This document shows positions 22,930 through 32,909 of a DNA stretch of 64,000 nucleotides, piece after piece. A program made the position numbers and the translations under genes. The stretch's first letter is position 1, and every line of letters starts with the position of its first letter. Origin of the DNA: Streptomyces sp. SAI-127 (GTDB taxonomy: Bacteria; Actinomycetota; Actinomycetes; Streptomycetales; Streptomycetaceae); the NCBI RefSeq assembly GCF_029894425.1, contig NZ_JARXYJ010000001.1, positions 868,001-932,000 on the forward strand, given 5' to 3'. Below the pieces are notes generated by a model that saw only the letters and a list, made by a program, of their open reading frames with translations, was not told the DNA's origin and did not search any database.

Positions 22930-23628
22930 ATGGCGAAGATCCTCTTCGTGATCACCGCGTCCGACCACTGGACGCTGGCCGACGGAACCCGGCAGCCGGC
23001 CGGCTTCTGGGCCGAGGAAGCAATCGGCCCGTACCAGGTCTTCAAGGAGGCCGGATACGAGATCGCGGCCGCGACACCCGGTGGCGTGCCGCCCACCGCT
23101 GATGCGCTCAGCCTCACCGCGGAGTTCAACGGCGGCGAGGAAGGCGCCCAGCGCATGCGGACCGCCCTGCGCGAGGCGACCGAGCTGGCCGACCCGATGC
23201 GCATCGAGGACGTGACCATCGACGACTACGTGGCCGTGTTCTACCCCGGTGGCTGGGGCCCGATGGAGGACCTGCCCGACAACGCCGCCTCCGGCAAGCT
23301 GCTCACGGAGTGGCTCGCCTCGGGCAAGTTGGTGTCGCTGGTGTGCCACGGCCCCGCGGCGCTGCTGGCCACCATCGGCCCGGACGGTACGTCCCCGTTC
23401 ACCGGCTACCGCCTGACAGGCCTCTCCAACGCCGAAGAGAAGCTCAACGGTCTCGCGGACCGCGCGAAGTGGCTGTTGCAGGACCGCCTCGTGGGCGAAC
23501 TCGGCGCGGACTACCGCGAGACCGAGCCGTTCGCCCCGCACGTGGAGGTGGACCGCACCCTGTACACGGGCCAGAACCCGGGCTCGGCCGTTCCCCTGGC
23601 TCATGAACTGGTCAAGGCACTGAGCTGA
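22930..23628 (+). CDS. DJ-1/PfpI (class I glutamine amidotransferase-like) protein
   Basis: 232 aa from the ATG at 22930, after TTAGGAG. DJ-1/PfpI superfamily: KILFVITASDHWTLADGTRQPAGFWAEE at the start (as in Hsp31-like proteins), DYVAVFYPGGWGPMEDL, and the nucleophile elbow VCHGPAALLAT with Cys139. The following Gly-rich linker and SNAEEKLNGL match the longer chaperone/glyoxalase III-like group, whose members convert methylglyoxal or repair glycation. A catalytic His follows the Cys directly. Third gene of the operon. Confidence 0.87.
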   Translation: MAKILFVITASDHWTLADGTRQPAGFWAEEAIGPYQVFKEAGYEIAAATPGGVPPTADALSLTAEFNGGEEGAQRMRTALREATELADPMRIEDVTIDDYVAVFYPGGWGPMEDLPDNAASGKLLTEWLASGKLVSLVCHGPAALLATIGPDGTSPFTGYRLTGLSNAEEKLNGLADRAKWLLQDRLVGELGADYRETEPFAPHVEVDRTLYTGQNPGSAVPLAHELVKALS

Positions 23629-23762
23629 CGACTCAGCTGTACGCAGAAGAGGAATCGGCGGCCTGGTACGCATTCCGGGCCGCAGATTGCTCTTCCCTCG
23701 GCTGCCATGAAGGTCGGAGCTGATGCAGTGCTTGACACATATCGGCAAAACCCAACGCAGGC

Positions 23763-23776
23763 AGGATCTCTCCCCT
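23763..23776. promoter_or_regulatory. MmyB-type operator E and promoter of the 23.8-kb regulator
   Basis: AGGATCTCTCCCCT, then CAC, about 15 bases, TGCGAGGCTGC and five bases to the ATG at 23811. The same layout precedes the XRE gene at 19907. TTGACA at 23732-23737 is also close. Confidence 0.55.
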
Positions 23777-23810
23777 CACAACGCCGGGCTTCTGTGCGAG
23801 GCTGCAAATC

Positions 23811-24681
23811 ATGAACCGCAACCCCCATCTGAACGAGCTGGGTGAGTTCCTCAAGGCCCGCCGTGCCGAGCTCAGCCCCTCCGAGGTCGGACTTCGCGGA
23901 GGGCAACGGCGGCGCGTGAGCGGTCTGCGCCGTGAGGAAGTGGCCCTTCTCGCCGCGATCAGCACCGAGTACTACACACGCATCGAGCAGGGCCGCCTCC
24001 AGGCTTCGGCCCCCCTGCTCGACGAGATCGCCCAGGTGCTCCGTCTGAACGACGACCAGCGCACCTACCTCTTCGACCTCGCGGCGAAAGAGCGGAGGCG
24101 CCCGTCCGCGTCACACGAGCGCCAACAGGTGGACACACAGCTGCAGCGCATGCTGGACGATCTCACCGCCTCCCCCGCCTTCGTCATCGGCCGACGCACC
24201 GACATCCTGGGCTGGAACCAGCTCGCCGCCGCCCTGTGGACCGACTTCGGACAGTACTCGGAGCAGGAGCGCGTGTTCGTCCGGCTGCTGTTCATCGAAC
24301 CCTGGATGCGCGAGCTGTACGCGGACTGGGAAGAGGTCACCCGGCTGGCCATCGCCCAGCTGCGCATGGAGAGCGCACGCTACCCCGACGACCAGCGCCT
24401 CACCGCACTGGTCGAGGAACTCTCCGCCCGCGACGCACAGTTCCGGCAATGGTGGACCGAACACGACGTCGCGGCGCGGGGCAAGGGCATCAAGAAGCTT
24501 TCATCACCCGGTGGTGGGCGAGCTGACCCTCGACTGGAACACGCTCACCTGCGGCACGGACCCCGACCAGCACATCATCGTGTGGAACGCCGAACCCGGA
24601 TCTCCGTCACATGACGGACTGCGCCTCCTGGCCTCCTGGGCCGCGGACCAGAAACGGACGGCGTCCGACAACGTCACCTGA
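23811..24681 (+). pseudogene. MmyB-type XRE regulator with a single-base frameshift
   Basis: From the ATG at 23811 the protein follows the family (LGEFLKARRAELSP, RRVSGLRREEVALLAAIS, YTRIEQGRL, QLQRMLDDLTASPAFVIGR, DILGWNQLAA, LFIEPWMRELYADW, AQFRQWW) as far as GKGIKKL. One extra T in CTTT (24499-24501) then throws it out of frame, giving an unrelated tail to 24614. Skipping that T restores HHPVVGELTLDWNTL, HIIVWNAEPGSPSHDGLRL and a stop at 24679-24681, the expected length. It may be a real inactivation or a sequencing error. The shifted product keeps the DNA-binding domain but loses the end of the ligand pocket. Confidence 0.8.
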
Positions 24682-24756
24682 GCCCTCTCCCGTACAAAGC
24701 CCCGCCCGATCGGCTCGGCCGCCGCCTCGGTGCCCTCGGGACGAGCCTGCCTCATA

Positions 24757-24809
24757 GAGGGAGGGATTCGTCCCCCCTATTACCGCATCCCAGCCAAGAA
24801 TCCTCCCCT
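24757..24809. promoter_or_regulatory. Paired MmyB-type operators F1 and F2
   Basis: GAGGGAGGGATTCGTCCCCCCT-like F1 (24757-24778, 22 bases in all) and F2 (24789-24809, CCCAGCCAAGAATCCTCCCC) are spaced like B1/B2 and G1/G2. They lie 70-120 bases before the MDR gene at 24880. Confidence 0.6.
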
Positions 24810-24879
24810 TTTTCCGGCGTGCGCGAGGCGGAAATGTCGGAGACCTCAACGACCGCATGCCGAGCAATGAGGTAATTCG

Positions 24880-25812
24880 ATGAAGGCTGTAGGTTTCACG
24901 GAATTCGGCGGGCCGGAGGTGCTTCAGATCCTGGAGCTGCCCACGCCCGAGGCCGGTCCGGGCGAGGTGCGCATCCGGGTGCACGCCGCGACCGTCAACG
25001 CGGTCGACGCCCTGCAGCGCAGCGGACCCGCCCGGTCGCCGGACGCCCAGCCACCGTTCGTTCCCGGCATGGAAGCCGCAGGGGTCGTGGACCAGATCGG
25101 CCCGGGTACGGACACGGATCTGAGCGTCGGCGACCACGTCATGGCGATCGTGCTCCCCGACGGCGCGCACGGCGCCTACGCCGAGCAGGTCGTGGTCCCG
25201 GTGGACTCGGTCGTCCACGCTCCCCACGGCGCGACCGACGCGCAGGCCGCGTCGCTGCCGATGAACGGCCTGACCGCACGCCTGGCCCTGGACACGCTCG
25301 GCCTGGAACCCGGACAGACCGTCGCGATCACCGGAGCGGCCGGCGCGGTCGGCGGCTACGCCGTCCAGCTGGCCAAGGCGGACGGACTGCGCGTGGTGGC
25401 CGACGCCTCGGACCAGGACGAGACCCTGATCAAGGAACTCGGTGCCGACGTCGTACTCCGCCGCGGCGCCGAATACCCGGACCGGGTACGCGCGGAGGTC
25501 CCGGAGGGCGTCGACGGACTCGTCGACGCCGCGTCGCTCGGCGCCCTCACCGCTCGGGCGGTCCGTGACGGCGGCCGGGTGGTGACACTGCGCGGCTACG
25601 ACGGTCCCGGCGAGCGAGACGTCGTCTTCGAGCCGATCGTCGTGTTCAGCTACGCCAAGGAGCACGCCAAGTTCGACCAGCTCCGGCAGCAAGCTGAGAC
25701 AGGCCGCATCACCCTGCGGATCGCGAAGACGTTCCCAGCGGAACAGGCCACCGAAGCGCACCGGCTCCTCGCCGCGGGAGGTGTGCGGGGTCGGCTGATC
25801 CTGACGTTCTGA
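24880..25812 (+). CDS. Zinc-free MDR NADP-dependent oxidoreductase
   Basis: 310 aa from the ATG at 24880, GAGGT upstream. Quinone-oxidoreductase branch: MKAVGFTEFGGPEVLQILELP, AATVNAVDALQRSG, VPGMEAAGVVDQIGPG, LPMNGLTARLALDTLGLEPGQTV, cofactor motif ITGAAGAVGGYAVQLAKADGL (given in blocks) and a final AAGGVRGRLILTF. No zinc cysteines. It is a paralogue of 16997-17944. It lies under the paired operators F1/F2 next to the frameshifted XRE gene, matching the habit of these regulators to neighbour NAD(P)H reductases. Probably reduces enones or quinones. Confidence 0.86.
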   Translation: MKAVGFTEFGGPEVLQILELPTPEAGPGEVRIRVHAATVNAVDALQRSGPARSPDAQPPFVPGMEAAGVVDQIGPGTDTDLSVGDHVMAIVLPDGAHGAYAEQVVVPVDSVVHAPHGATDAQAASLPMNGLTARLALDTLGLEPGQTVAITGAAGAVGGYAVQLAKADGLRVVADASDQDETLIKELGADVVLRRGAEYPDRVRAEVPEGVDGLVDAASLGALTARAVRDGGRVVTLRGYDGPGERDVVFEPIVVFSYAKEHAKFDQLRQQAETGRITLRIAKTFPAEQATEAHRLLAAGGVRGRLILTF

Positions 25813-26183
25813 TCCGAGGCGCTTACTTCACCGGTGTCGGGCAGACCGACCGTGGGCGGGCCCCGTCTCGCACCGCTCGGTCCGCGCGAGGGGGGTAGGG
25901 ATTCCTCCCCTGGATAAGCCATTCCCAGGATGGAATTCTCCCCTTTGCGGGCTCGCACGAGGATGGCAGGATCGATGCGCGACCGGCGACGGGTACCGGC
26001 CACGGAGAACATTTACGTCACCGTCTTCGACGCGGCCCACAGGGTGAAAGTGACGGCGCACCACATTTCCTGGAGAACCCCTTGCAGCGAGCCATCTTCA
26101 CCGGCGGTGGCTGACCACCCGTCCCGGCCCCTGGCCGAGGGCCCGGCCTGAATCTCTGAAACACACGCTAGGAGCATCACCCC
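25813..26183. other. Intergenic region with an orphan copy of the divergent promoter
   Basis: 371 bases without a credible gene. It contains repeat copy 2 (25868-25950) and its weakly conserved extension (GAGAACATTTACGTCA near 26006, compare GAGAACACTTACC at 20578). The left arm would drive a minus-strand regulator, but no regulator coding sequence remains before the MDR stop at 25812. Confidence 0.55.
25868..25950. repeat. Duplicated divergent promoter segment, copy 2 (operators G1, G2)
   Basis: Nearly identical to 20441-20522 and in the same orientation. It carries G1 (25889-25911) and G2 (25924-25943), equivalent to B1 and B2. It lies about 235 bases before the CMD gene. Confidence 0.8.
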
Positions 26184-26516
26184 ATGTCCGAACGGAAGAA
26201 GTTCGCGCCGCCGGCGATCCAGGAATTCGCCCCCAAGCTCGCGGAAGTGACCGACACGGTCCTGTTCGGCGACATCTGGGAGCGGCCGGGTCTGTCCCCG
26301 CGCGATCGCAGCCTGGTCACGGTCACCGCTCTCGCCGCCCTGTACCGGGGCGACCAGCTCACCTTCCACCTCGGCAAGGCGCTGGAGAACGGCGTGACCA
26401 AGGACGAGCTGATCGAGGCCATCACCCATCTGGCCTTCTACGCCGGATGGCCCAACGCCATGACCGCGATGACCCAGCTCAAGGAGATCGTGGACAAGGC
26501 CGACCAGTCCGGCTGA
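26184..26516 (+). CDS. Carboxymuconolactone decarboxylase-family protein
   Basis: 110 aa from the ATG at 26184, after CTAGGAG. Small helical CMD/AhpD-fold protein: FAPKLAEVTDTVLFGDIWERPGLSPRDRSLVTVTALAAL, then ELIEAITHLAFYAGWPNAMTAM (each a known block of the family). The conserved Glu and His (E..THLAFYAGWP) are present, while the CxxC of AhpD peroxidase adaptors is absent, pointing to a decarboxylase-like or accessory role. It lies downstream of repeat copy 2 and is followed after 97 bases by a zinc dehydrogenase. Confidence 0.88.
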   Translation: MSERKKFAPPAIQEFAPKLAEVTDTVLFGDIWERPGLSPRDRSLVTVTALAALYRGDQLTFHLGKALENGVTKDELIEAITHLAFYAGWPNAMTAMTQLKEIVDKADQSG

Positions 26517-26613
26517 CGCCGGACCCGACCGGTTCATGATCCACCTCGGCCCGCGCTTCAGGACCGGTACGCGTCCCTGACACCACGACAGACGCCAAGA
26601 GTTGGGAAGGCAC

Positions 26614-27630
26614 ATGAGAGCGACCATCCTTCACGCGCCGGGGGACATCCGGGTGGAGAACGCCCCGGAACCGAAGATCACGGCATCGACGGACGCGGTG
26701 ATCCGTACCGTCGCCACCTGTGTGTGCGGCTCCGATCTGTGGAGTTACCGCGGTGTCCTACCGGTCGCCGAGGCGCAGCCGATCGGCCACGAGTACGTCG
26801 GCATCGTCGAGGAGGTCGGCGGCGACGTCTCGAGCGTCAGGCTGGGCCAGTTCGTCATCGGTTCCTTCGTCGCCTCCGACAACACCTGTCCGATCTGCCA
26901 GGCCGGCTACCACACCTCCTGCCAGCACGCGCAGTGGGTGAACGGCGCCCAGGCCGAGTACGTTCGCGTCCCTCTCGCCGACGGCACCCTGGTCGCCGTT
27001 CCGGAGCAGCCGACCGAGGCGCTGATCCCGAGTCTGCTGGCCCTGTCCGACGTCATGGGCACCGGCTGGTACGCCGCCGAGGCAGCCGAGGTCAAGCCCG
27101 GTTCGACGGCCGTGGTCGTCGGTGACGGCGCGGTGGGCCTGTCCGGCGTCATCGCCGCGAAGGAACTGGGCGCCGAGCGCATCATCGCCATGAGCCGACA
27201 CGATTCCCGGCAGAAGCTGGCCCTGGAGTTCGGCGCCACCGACATCGTCACCGAGCGGGGCGAGGAAGGCGTCGCCCGCGTCAAGGAACTGACGAACGGC
27301 ATCGGCGCCGACTCCGTCCTCGAGTGCGTCGGCACCCAGGAGTCGCTGCACCAGGCCCTGCAGTCCGCCCGCCCCGGCGGCAACGTCGGCTTCGTCGGCT
27401 TCCCGCACGGCTCGCAGATCGACGGCCAAGAGCTCTTCTTCTCCCACGTCGGCCTGCGCGGTGGCCCCGCCCCCGGGCGCGCCTACCTTCCCGACCTGAT
27501 CGACCGCGTCCTCAGCGGCCGTATCAACCCGGGCAGGGTCTTCGACCTCACGCTGACGCTGGACGAGGTCGCCGAAGGCTACAAGGCCATGGACGAGCGC
27601 CGCGCCATCAAGACGCTGCTGCGTCCGTGA
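26614..27630 (+). CDS. Zinc-dependent alcohol dehydrogenase (MDR)
   Basis: 338 aa from the ATG at 26614, with GGGAAGG just upstream. Catalytic-zinc residues are present: Cys38 in VCGSD and His59-Glu60 in GHEY. The structural zinc loop (NTCPICQAGYHTSC) has three of the four usual cysteines. Cofactor motif: VVVGDGAVGLSGVIAAKELGA. Later blocks: SVLECVGTQESLHQAL, NVGFVGFPHG. Intact length. It is co-directional with the CMD protein upstream and DUF2255 downstream. Probable role: oxidation or reduction of an alcohol/aldehyde in the same detoxification group. Confidence 0.87.
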   Translation: MRATILHAPGDIRVENAPEPKITASTDAVIRTVATCVCGSDLWSYRGVLPVAEAQPIGHEYVGIVEEVGGDVSSVRLGQFVIGSFVASDNTCPICQAGYHTSCQHAQWVNGAQAEYVRVPLADGTLVAVPEQPTEALIPSLLALSDVMGTGWYAAEAAEVKPGSTAVVVGDGAVGLSGVIAAKELGAERIIAMSRHDSRQKLALEFGATDIVTERGEEGVARVKELTNGIGADSVLECVGTQESLHQALQSARPGGNVGFVGFPHGSQIDGQELFFSHVGLRGGPAPGRAYLPDLIDRVLSGRINPGRVFDLTLTLDEVAEGYKAMDERRAIKTLLRP

Positions 27631-27802
27631 CCTGAAGCCAAGGCCTTCGGCACCCGCGGCCTGGAGCGGACTCTCTCCCACTTCACACCCGACGCAACCT
27701 GGACGATCCCGGGCGGCCCGGCCCTGACGCCCCGGGCCGGACGGGGCACCGGGCCCGTACGCCTCGCAAGAGCGGCCCGCTCCGAAGAATGGAGAATCAC
27801 CG

Positions 27803-28174
27803 ATGACGACATGGACGAGCGGCGAGCTCAACCTCATCGCCAAGGCCGACGAGTTGGAGATGGCGCCGCGCCGCGGTGACGGCACCCTGCGGCGGCCGGT
27901 GCCGATCTGGGTCGTCCGCGACGGTGACGAGCTGTACGTCCGCTCCTTCCGAGGTACCAGCGGCGGCTGGTGGCGCACGGCGCGCACCACCCACGAAGGG
28001 CACATCCGCTCCGGCGGCGTCGACAAGGACGTCACCTTCGTCGAGGTGACGGACTCCGAGACCAACGACCGCATCGACACCGCGTACCGCACCAAGTACG
28101 GCCGCTTCGGCGACGCGTACGTCGACCCCATGGTCGCCGCACGCTCGACCACCCTGCGGCTGATCCCCCGATGA
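27803..28174 (+). CDS. DUF2255-family protein
   Basis: 123 aa from the ATG at 27803, GGAGAATCACCG upstream. The sequence TTWTSGELNLIAKADELEMAPRR, PIWVVRDGDELYVRSFRG, GWWRTARTTHEGHI and DAYVDPMVAARSTTLRLIPR matches the DUF2255 family, a split-barrel, flavin-reductase-like fold of unknown function that is often next to oxidoreductases. No membrane segment. It lies 172 bases after the dehydrogenase and 67 before the antiporter, all on the plus strand. Confidence 0.8.
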   Translation: MTTWTSGELNLIAKADELEMAPRRGDGTLRRPVPIWVVRDGDELYVRSFRGTSGGWWRTARTTHEGHIRSGGVDKDVTFVEVTDSETNDRIDTAYRTKYGRFGDAYVDPMVAARSTTLRLIPR

Positions 28175-28241
28175 ACACGACGATCCCGGTGGCAGCAGCT
28201 GCGCCCCCATCGGCATCCGTCCCCTCCCAGGAGTAAGCGAC

Positions 28242-29828
28242 ATGCTCGGTCTCGAACTCGTCGTCGCCCTGGGCGCGGCCGTACTGCTGGGCAACGTCCT
28301 GGGCCGGCGCTTCCACGTCGCGCCGCCCGTCGTGCTGCTCGTCGTGGGCGCGCTGCTCGGTCTCGTCCCGGCCGTCCGCCAGACCCAACTCCCGCCCGAA
28401 GTAGTGTTGTTGCTCTTCCTCCCCGTGCTGTTGTACTGGGAGAGCCTGACCACGTCCATGCGGGAGATCCGGACGAACCTGCGCGGCATCGTCCTGCTCA
28501 GCACGGTCCTGGTGATCCTCACCGCGGGGGCCGTGGCGGTCGCCGGGCACGCCCTCGGACTGGCCTGGGGACCGGCGTGGGCACTGGGCGCGGCCGTGGC
28601 TCCCACCGACGCCACAGCGGTCAGCGCCCTGGCCGGCTCCCTGCCGCGCCGTCAGATCACCGTGCTCCGAGCGGAGAGCCTCGTCAACGACGGCACCGCG
28701 CTGGTCATCTACGGCCTGGCGGTCGGCATCACCGTCGGCGAGGAGCACCTCACCCTGCCGCACGTCGGAGCGCTGTTCCTGCTGGCATACGGCGGCGGGG
28801 CCGCGGTCGGCGTGGCGGTCGCCTGGATCAACATGAACCTGCGACGCCGCCTGGACGATCCCCTGCTCGGCAATCTCGTCATGATCCTGGCGCCGTTCAC
28901 GGCGTATCTGCTCGCGGAACTGATTCACGCCTCCGGTGTCCTGGCGGTCGTCGTGAGCGGGTTGATCATGGCCCAGGTGGCACCGAGCCTCATCCGGGCC
29001 GAGCACCGGCGCCAGGCACTGGCCTTCTGGCCGCTGGCCACGTTCATCATCAACGGCACGCTGTTCGTCCTGGTAGGAGTGGAACTCCAATACGCGCTCC
29101 GGCACCTGAGCCGGTCGGATCTCCGAGACGCCCTGATCGCGATCGGCGTGGTCAGCGTGGTGCTGGTCGCGGTCCGGTTCGCCTTCCTGTTCTCCTCCGC
29201 CTACCTGATCCGCGCCATCGACCGGCGTCCCGAGCAGCGGCTGCGGAGAATGAGTCACCGGGCGCGTGTCGTCAGCGGGTTGGCCGGCTTCCGGGGCTCG
29301 GTGTCGCTCGCCGTGGCGCTCTCGGTACCGGAGACCCTCGACTCCGGCGCTCCGTTCCCCGACCGCGCCTTCATCGTCTTCGTCACCTCCGGCGTCATCG
29401 TGGTGACCCTCGTGGTGCAGGGACTGCTGCTGCCCGGCGTGGTGCGCTGGGCCCGGCTGCCGCGCGACACGTCCGTCGACGAGGAAGAGGTACTCGCCGA
29501 GACGAAGGCGACCGAGGAAGCCATCGAGGCCCTGCCCCAACTCGCTGCCGAACTGGGCACCACCCCGAAGGTCATGGAGTGGCTGCGCCAGGAGTACGAG
29601 GCCCACCTGGCGACCGTACGGGCCAAAGGCGCTGGTTCCGACGGCGATCCCGCCCTGCTCCACAACCGCCACTACACCGACCTCCGCCTCGCCCTGATCG
29701 CCCGCAGACGCGCCACCGTCGTACGCCTGCGCGATGAGCGAGAGATCGACGACACCGTGTTGCGCCGGCTCCAGGCCACCCTGGACAACGAAGAGGTCCG
29801 GCTGGCCGGACGCGAGCAGGTGGAGTGA
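28242..29828 (+). CDS. CPA1-family Na+/H+ antiporter
   Basis: 528 aa from the ATG at 28242, with AGGAG eight bases upstream. Twelve or so membrane helices over residues 1-405, including the core ion-binding helices VAPTDATAVSALAG and RAESLVNDGTALVIYG (Asp of NDG), a further R-G-SVSLAVALSVPE block, and a soluble C-terminal tail of about 120 residues rich in charged residues. Bacterial members exchange Na+ or K+ for H+ across the cytoplasmic membrane. It lies in a row of plus-strand detoxification genes, where pH or cation homeostasis would fit electrophile stress. Confidence 0.9.
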   Translation: MLGLELVVALGAAVLLGNVLGRRFHVAPPVVLLVVGALLGLVPAVRQTQLPPEVVLLLFLPVLLYWESLTTSMREIRTNLRGIVLLSTVLVILTAGAVAVAGHALGLAWGPAWALGAAVAPTDATAVSALAGSLPRRQITVLRAESLVNDGTALVIYGLAVGITVGEEHLTLPHVGALFLLAYGGGAAVGVAVAWINMNLRRRLDDPLLGNLVMILAPFTAYLLAELIHASGVLAVVVSGLIMAQVAPSLIRAEHRRQALAFWPLATFIINGTLFVLVGVELQYALRHLSRSDLRDALIAIGVVSVVLVAVRFAFLFSSAYLIRAIDRRPEQRLRRMSHRARVVSGLAGFRGSVSLAVALSVPETLDSGAPFPDRAFIVFVTSGVIVVTLVVQGLLLPGVVRWARLPRDTSVDEEEVLAETKATEEAIEALPQLAAELGTTPKVMEWLRQEYEAHLATVRAKGAGSDGDPALLHNRHYTDLRLALIARRRATVVRLRDEREIDDTVLRRLQATLDNEEVRLAGREQVE

Positions 29829-29882
29829 ACGGAGTCCGACACGCGGCCCCCAAGTCCCCTAGGAGAAGGAATCCCTCCTGCC

Positions 29883-30842
29883 ATGGCCTCCGGCCTCATC
29901 GACGTCCACGCCCACCTCCTGCCCGACTTCTACGTCCAGCAGGCGACAGCGGCGGGCCACGCCCACCCCGATGGCATGGGCGGCTGGCCGTCGTGGTCCG
30001 TGAAAGCGCACCTGGACCTGATGGATCGCAACGGCATCGAGACCGCGATGCTGTCCATGTCCTCCCCCGGCGTGCACTTCGGCGACGACAAGGCGGCCCG
30101 ACTCCTCGCACGGCGCGTCAACGAGTACACCGCCGAACTGACCCGAGACCACCCCGGCCGCTTCGGCAACTTCGTGTCCCTCCCCCCGCCGGACGTGGAT
30201 GCCTCGTTGGAGGAGATCGCCTTCGCCTACGACGAACTCGACGCCGACGGCGTGGCCCTGCTGACCCACACGCACGGTGTGTACCTGGGCGACCAGCGCC
30301 TCGAACCGGTCTTCGCGGAACTCGACCGCCGCCGGGCCGTGGTCTTCCTGCACCCCACCTCACCGGTGTGCTGGGAACAGTCAGCACTCGGCAGACCGCG
30401 GCCGATGGTCGAGTACATCTTCGACACGGCCCGCACCGTCACCGATCTGGTGATGGCGGGTGTCCTGACGCGTCATGCGAACTTGCAGGTGATCGTTCCG
30501 CACGGCGGGGGCGCGGTGCCCGTCCTGGCCGACCGTGTCAACGAGTTCATGAGTCTGTTCCTGCCTGTGGAGGAGACGCCCTCCCTCGATGCCGTGCAGC
30601 AACTACGCGGCCTGTACTACGACATGGCGGGCACCGCCTTCCCACGCCAAGTCCCGGCGCTGCTCGGGCTCGTCGATCCGGACCGCGTACTGTTCGGGAG
30701 CGACTACTGCTGGACGCCTCCCCCGCTGGCCGACGCCCACATCGCGGCGATCGACGCGGCCGAGTCACCGGTGGACGGAACCACGTGGCGGTCCCTGACG
30801 ACGGCCAACGCCCAGCGCCTGTTCCCAGGGACGGCGCGGTGA
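29883..30842 (+). CDS. ACMSD-type amidohydrolase
   Basis: 319 aa from the ATG at 29883. Amidohydrolase-2 fold with the metal motif HAH (LIDVHAHLLP), then GIETAMLSMSSPGVHFGD, RFGNFVSLPPPDVDASLEE, VFLHPTSPVC, IVPHGGGAVPVLADR and RVLFGSDYCWTPPPL with the catalytic Asp. HxH, His, His and Asp are all in place, so a metal-dependent hydrolase or decarboxylase is likely (6-methylsalicylate or ACMS decarboxylase-like). It has no signal peptide, unlike its distant relative at 444-1706. It follows the antiporter by 54 bases. Confidence 0.86.
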   Translation: MASGLIDVHAHLLPDFYVQQATAAGHAHPDGMGGWPSWSVKAHLDLMDRNGIETAMLSMSSPGVHFGDDKAARLLARRVNEYTAELTRDHPGRFGNFVSLPPPDVDASLEEIAFAYDELDADGVALLTHTHGVYLGDQRLEPVFAELDRRRAVVFLHPTSPVCWEQSALGRPRPMVEYIFDTARTVTDLVMAGVLTRHANLQVIVPHGGGAVPVLADRVNEFMSLFLPVEETPSLDAVQQLRGLYYDMAGTAFPRQVPALLGLVDPDRVLFGSDYCWTPPPLADAHIAAIDAAESPVDGTTWRSLTTANAQRLFPGTAR

Positions 30843-31922
<1,080 letters not shown>

Positions 31923-31973
31923 CTTCCGCTCCGCTGGCTGACACCGCCAGTTCATCGTTGTAGACCACCCTGG

Positions 31974-32909
31974 TCAGGGCCGGAAGGTGCGGCGGTAGGT
32001 GTCGGGTGGGACGCCGACGCTGCGGTGGAAGTGGCGGCGCAGGGTGGTTGCGGTGCCCATGCCGGCGGCCGTTGCGATGGTGTCCACGGTGGCGTCGGTG
32101 GTCTCCAGCAGTTCCTGGGCGTGGCGAATGCGCTGGGTGTGGAGCCATTGCAGTGGCGTGGTGCCGGTGAGGTGCTTGAAGTGGCGGCCGAGGTGGCGTG
32201 AGCTCATACGGGCCTGGCGGGCCAGGTCCTCCACGGTCAGCGGCTGGTCCAGCCGCTCCAACGCCCAGGGGAAGAGCTCACCCAGGGGGTGGTTGCCTTC
32301 GGCGGGGAGGGGGGTGGCGATGAACTGGGCCTGGCCGCCGTCGCGGTGGGGTGGGACGACCAGGCGTCGGGCGATCTTGTTGGCGCTCGCCGAGCCGTGG
32401 TCGAGGCGGACCAGGTGCAGGCACAGGTCCATGGCGGCGGCCTTGCCCGCGGAGGTGAGGACGTCGCCGTTGTCGACGTAGAGGACGTCCGGATCGACGG
32501 TGGCCGCCGGGTGACGCCGGGCCAGTTCCCGCGTGTGGCCCCAGTGCGTGGTGGCGCGCCTGCCGTCGAGCAGTCCTGCCGCGCCCAGGACGAAGGCGCC
32601 CGTGCACAGTGAGGCCACGCGGGCACCGGCCGCGTGGGCCGCACGCACCGCCTCGACCAGCTCGGCGGGCGGGTCGCGGTCGGTGTCGGCCCAGCCAGGG
32701 ACGATCACTGTGTCCGCGTGCACGAGGTGCTCGAATCCGTGATCGGGTTCCAGGCGGAAGCGGCCCACGTGCACCGGACCGCTCCCGCAGAGGGAGAAGT
32801 CGTACCAGGGGTCCACGATGTGTGTCAGGTCGGTTCCGAAGACCTCGACGGCCACGGACAGTTCGTAGTGGAGCATGCCGTCGGTGATGGCCAGTGCAAC
32901 AGCGGTCAT
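31974..32909 (-). CDS. GlxA-type AraC regulator (DJ-1/PfpI domain plus AraC HTH)
   Basis: 311 aa from the ATG at 32909; an in-frame ATG seven codons upstream (32930) is possible. The N-terminal half is a DJ-1/PfpI-like domain with SLCTGAFVLGAAGLLDGRRATTHW (nucleophile-position Cys). The C-terminal AraC domain holds two HTHs: LTVEDLARQARMSSRHLGRHFKHLTGTTPLQWL and TVDTIATAAGMGTATTLRRHFHRSVGVPPDTYRRTF (family blocks). It is divergent from the saccharopine-dehydrogenase-like gene at 33039; an inverted repeat covers its own start, suggesting control of both. Confidence 0.88.
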   Translation of the reverse strand: MTAVALAITDGMLHYELSVAVEVFGTDLTHIVDPWYDFSLCGSGPVHVGRFRLEPDHGFEHLVHADTVIVPGWADTDRDPPAELVEAVRAAHAAGARVASLCTGAFVLGAAGLLDGRRATTHWGHTRELARRHPAATVDPDVLYVDNGDVLTSAGKAAAMDLCLHLVRLDHGSASANKIARRLVVPPHRDGGQAQFIATPLPAEGNHPLGELFPWALERLDQPLTVEDLARQARMSSRHLGRHFKHLTGTTPLQWLHTQRIRHAQELLETTDATVDTIATAAGMGTATTLRRHFHRSVGVPPDTYRRTFRP

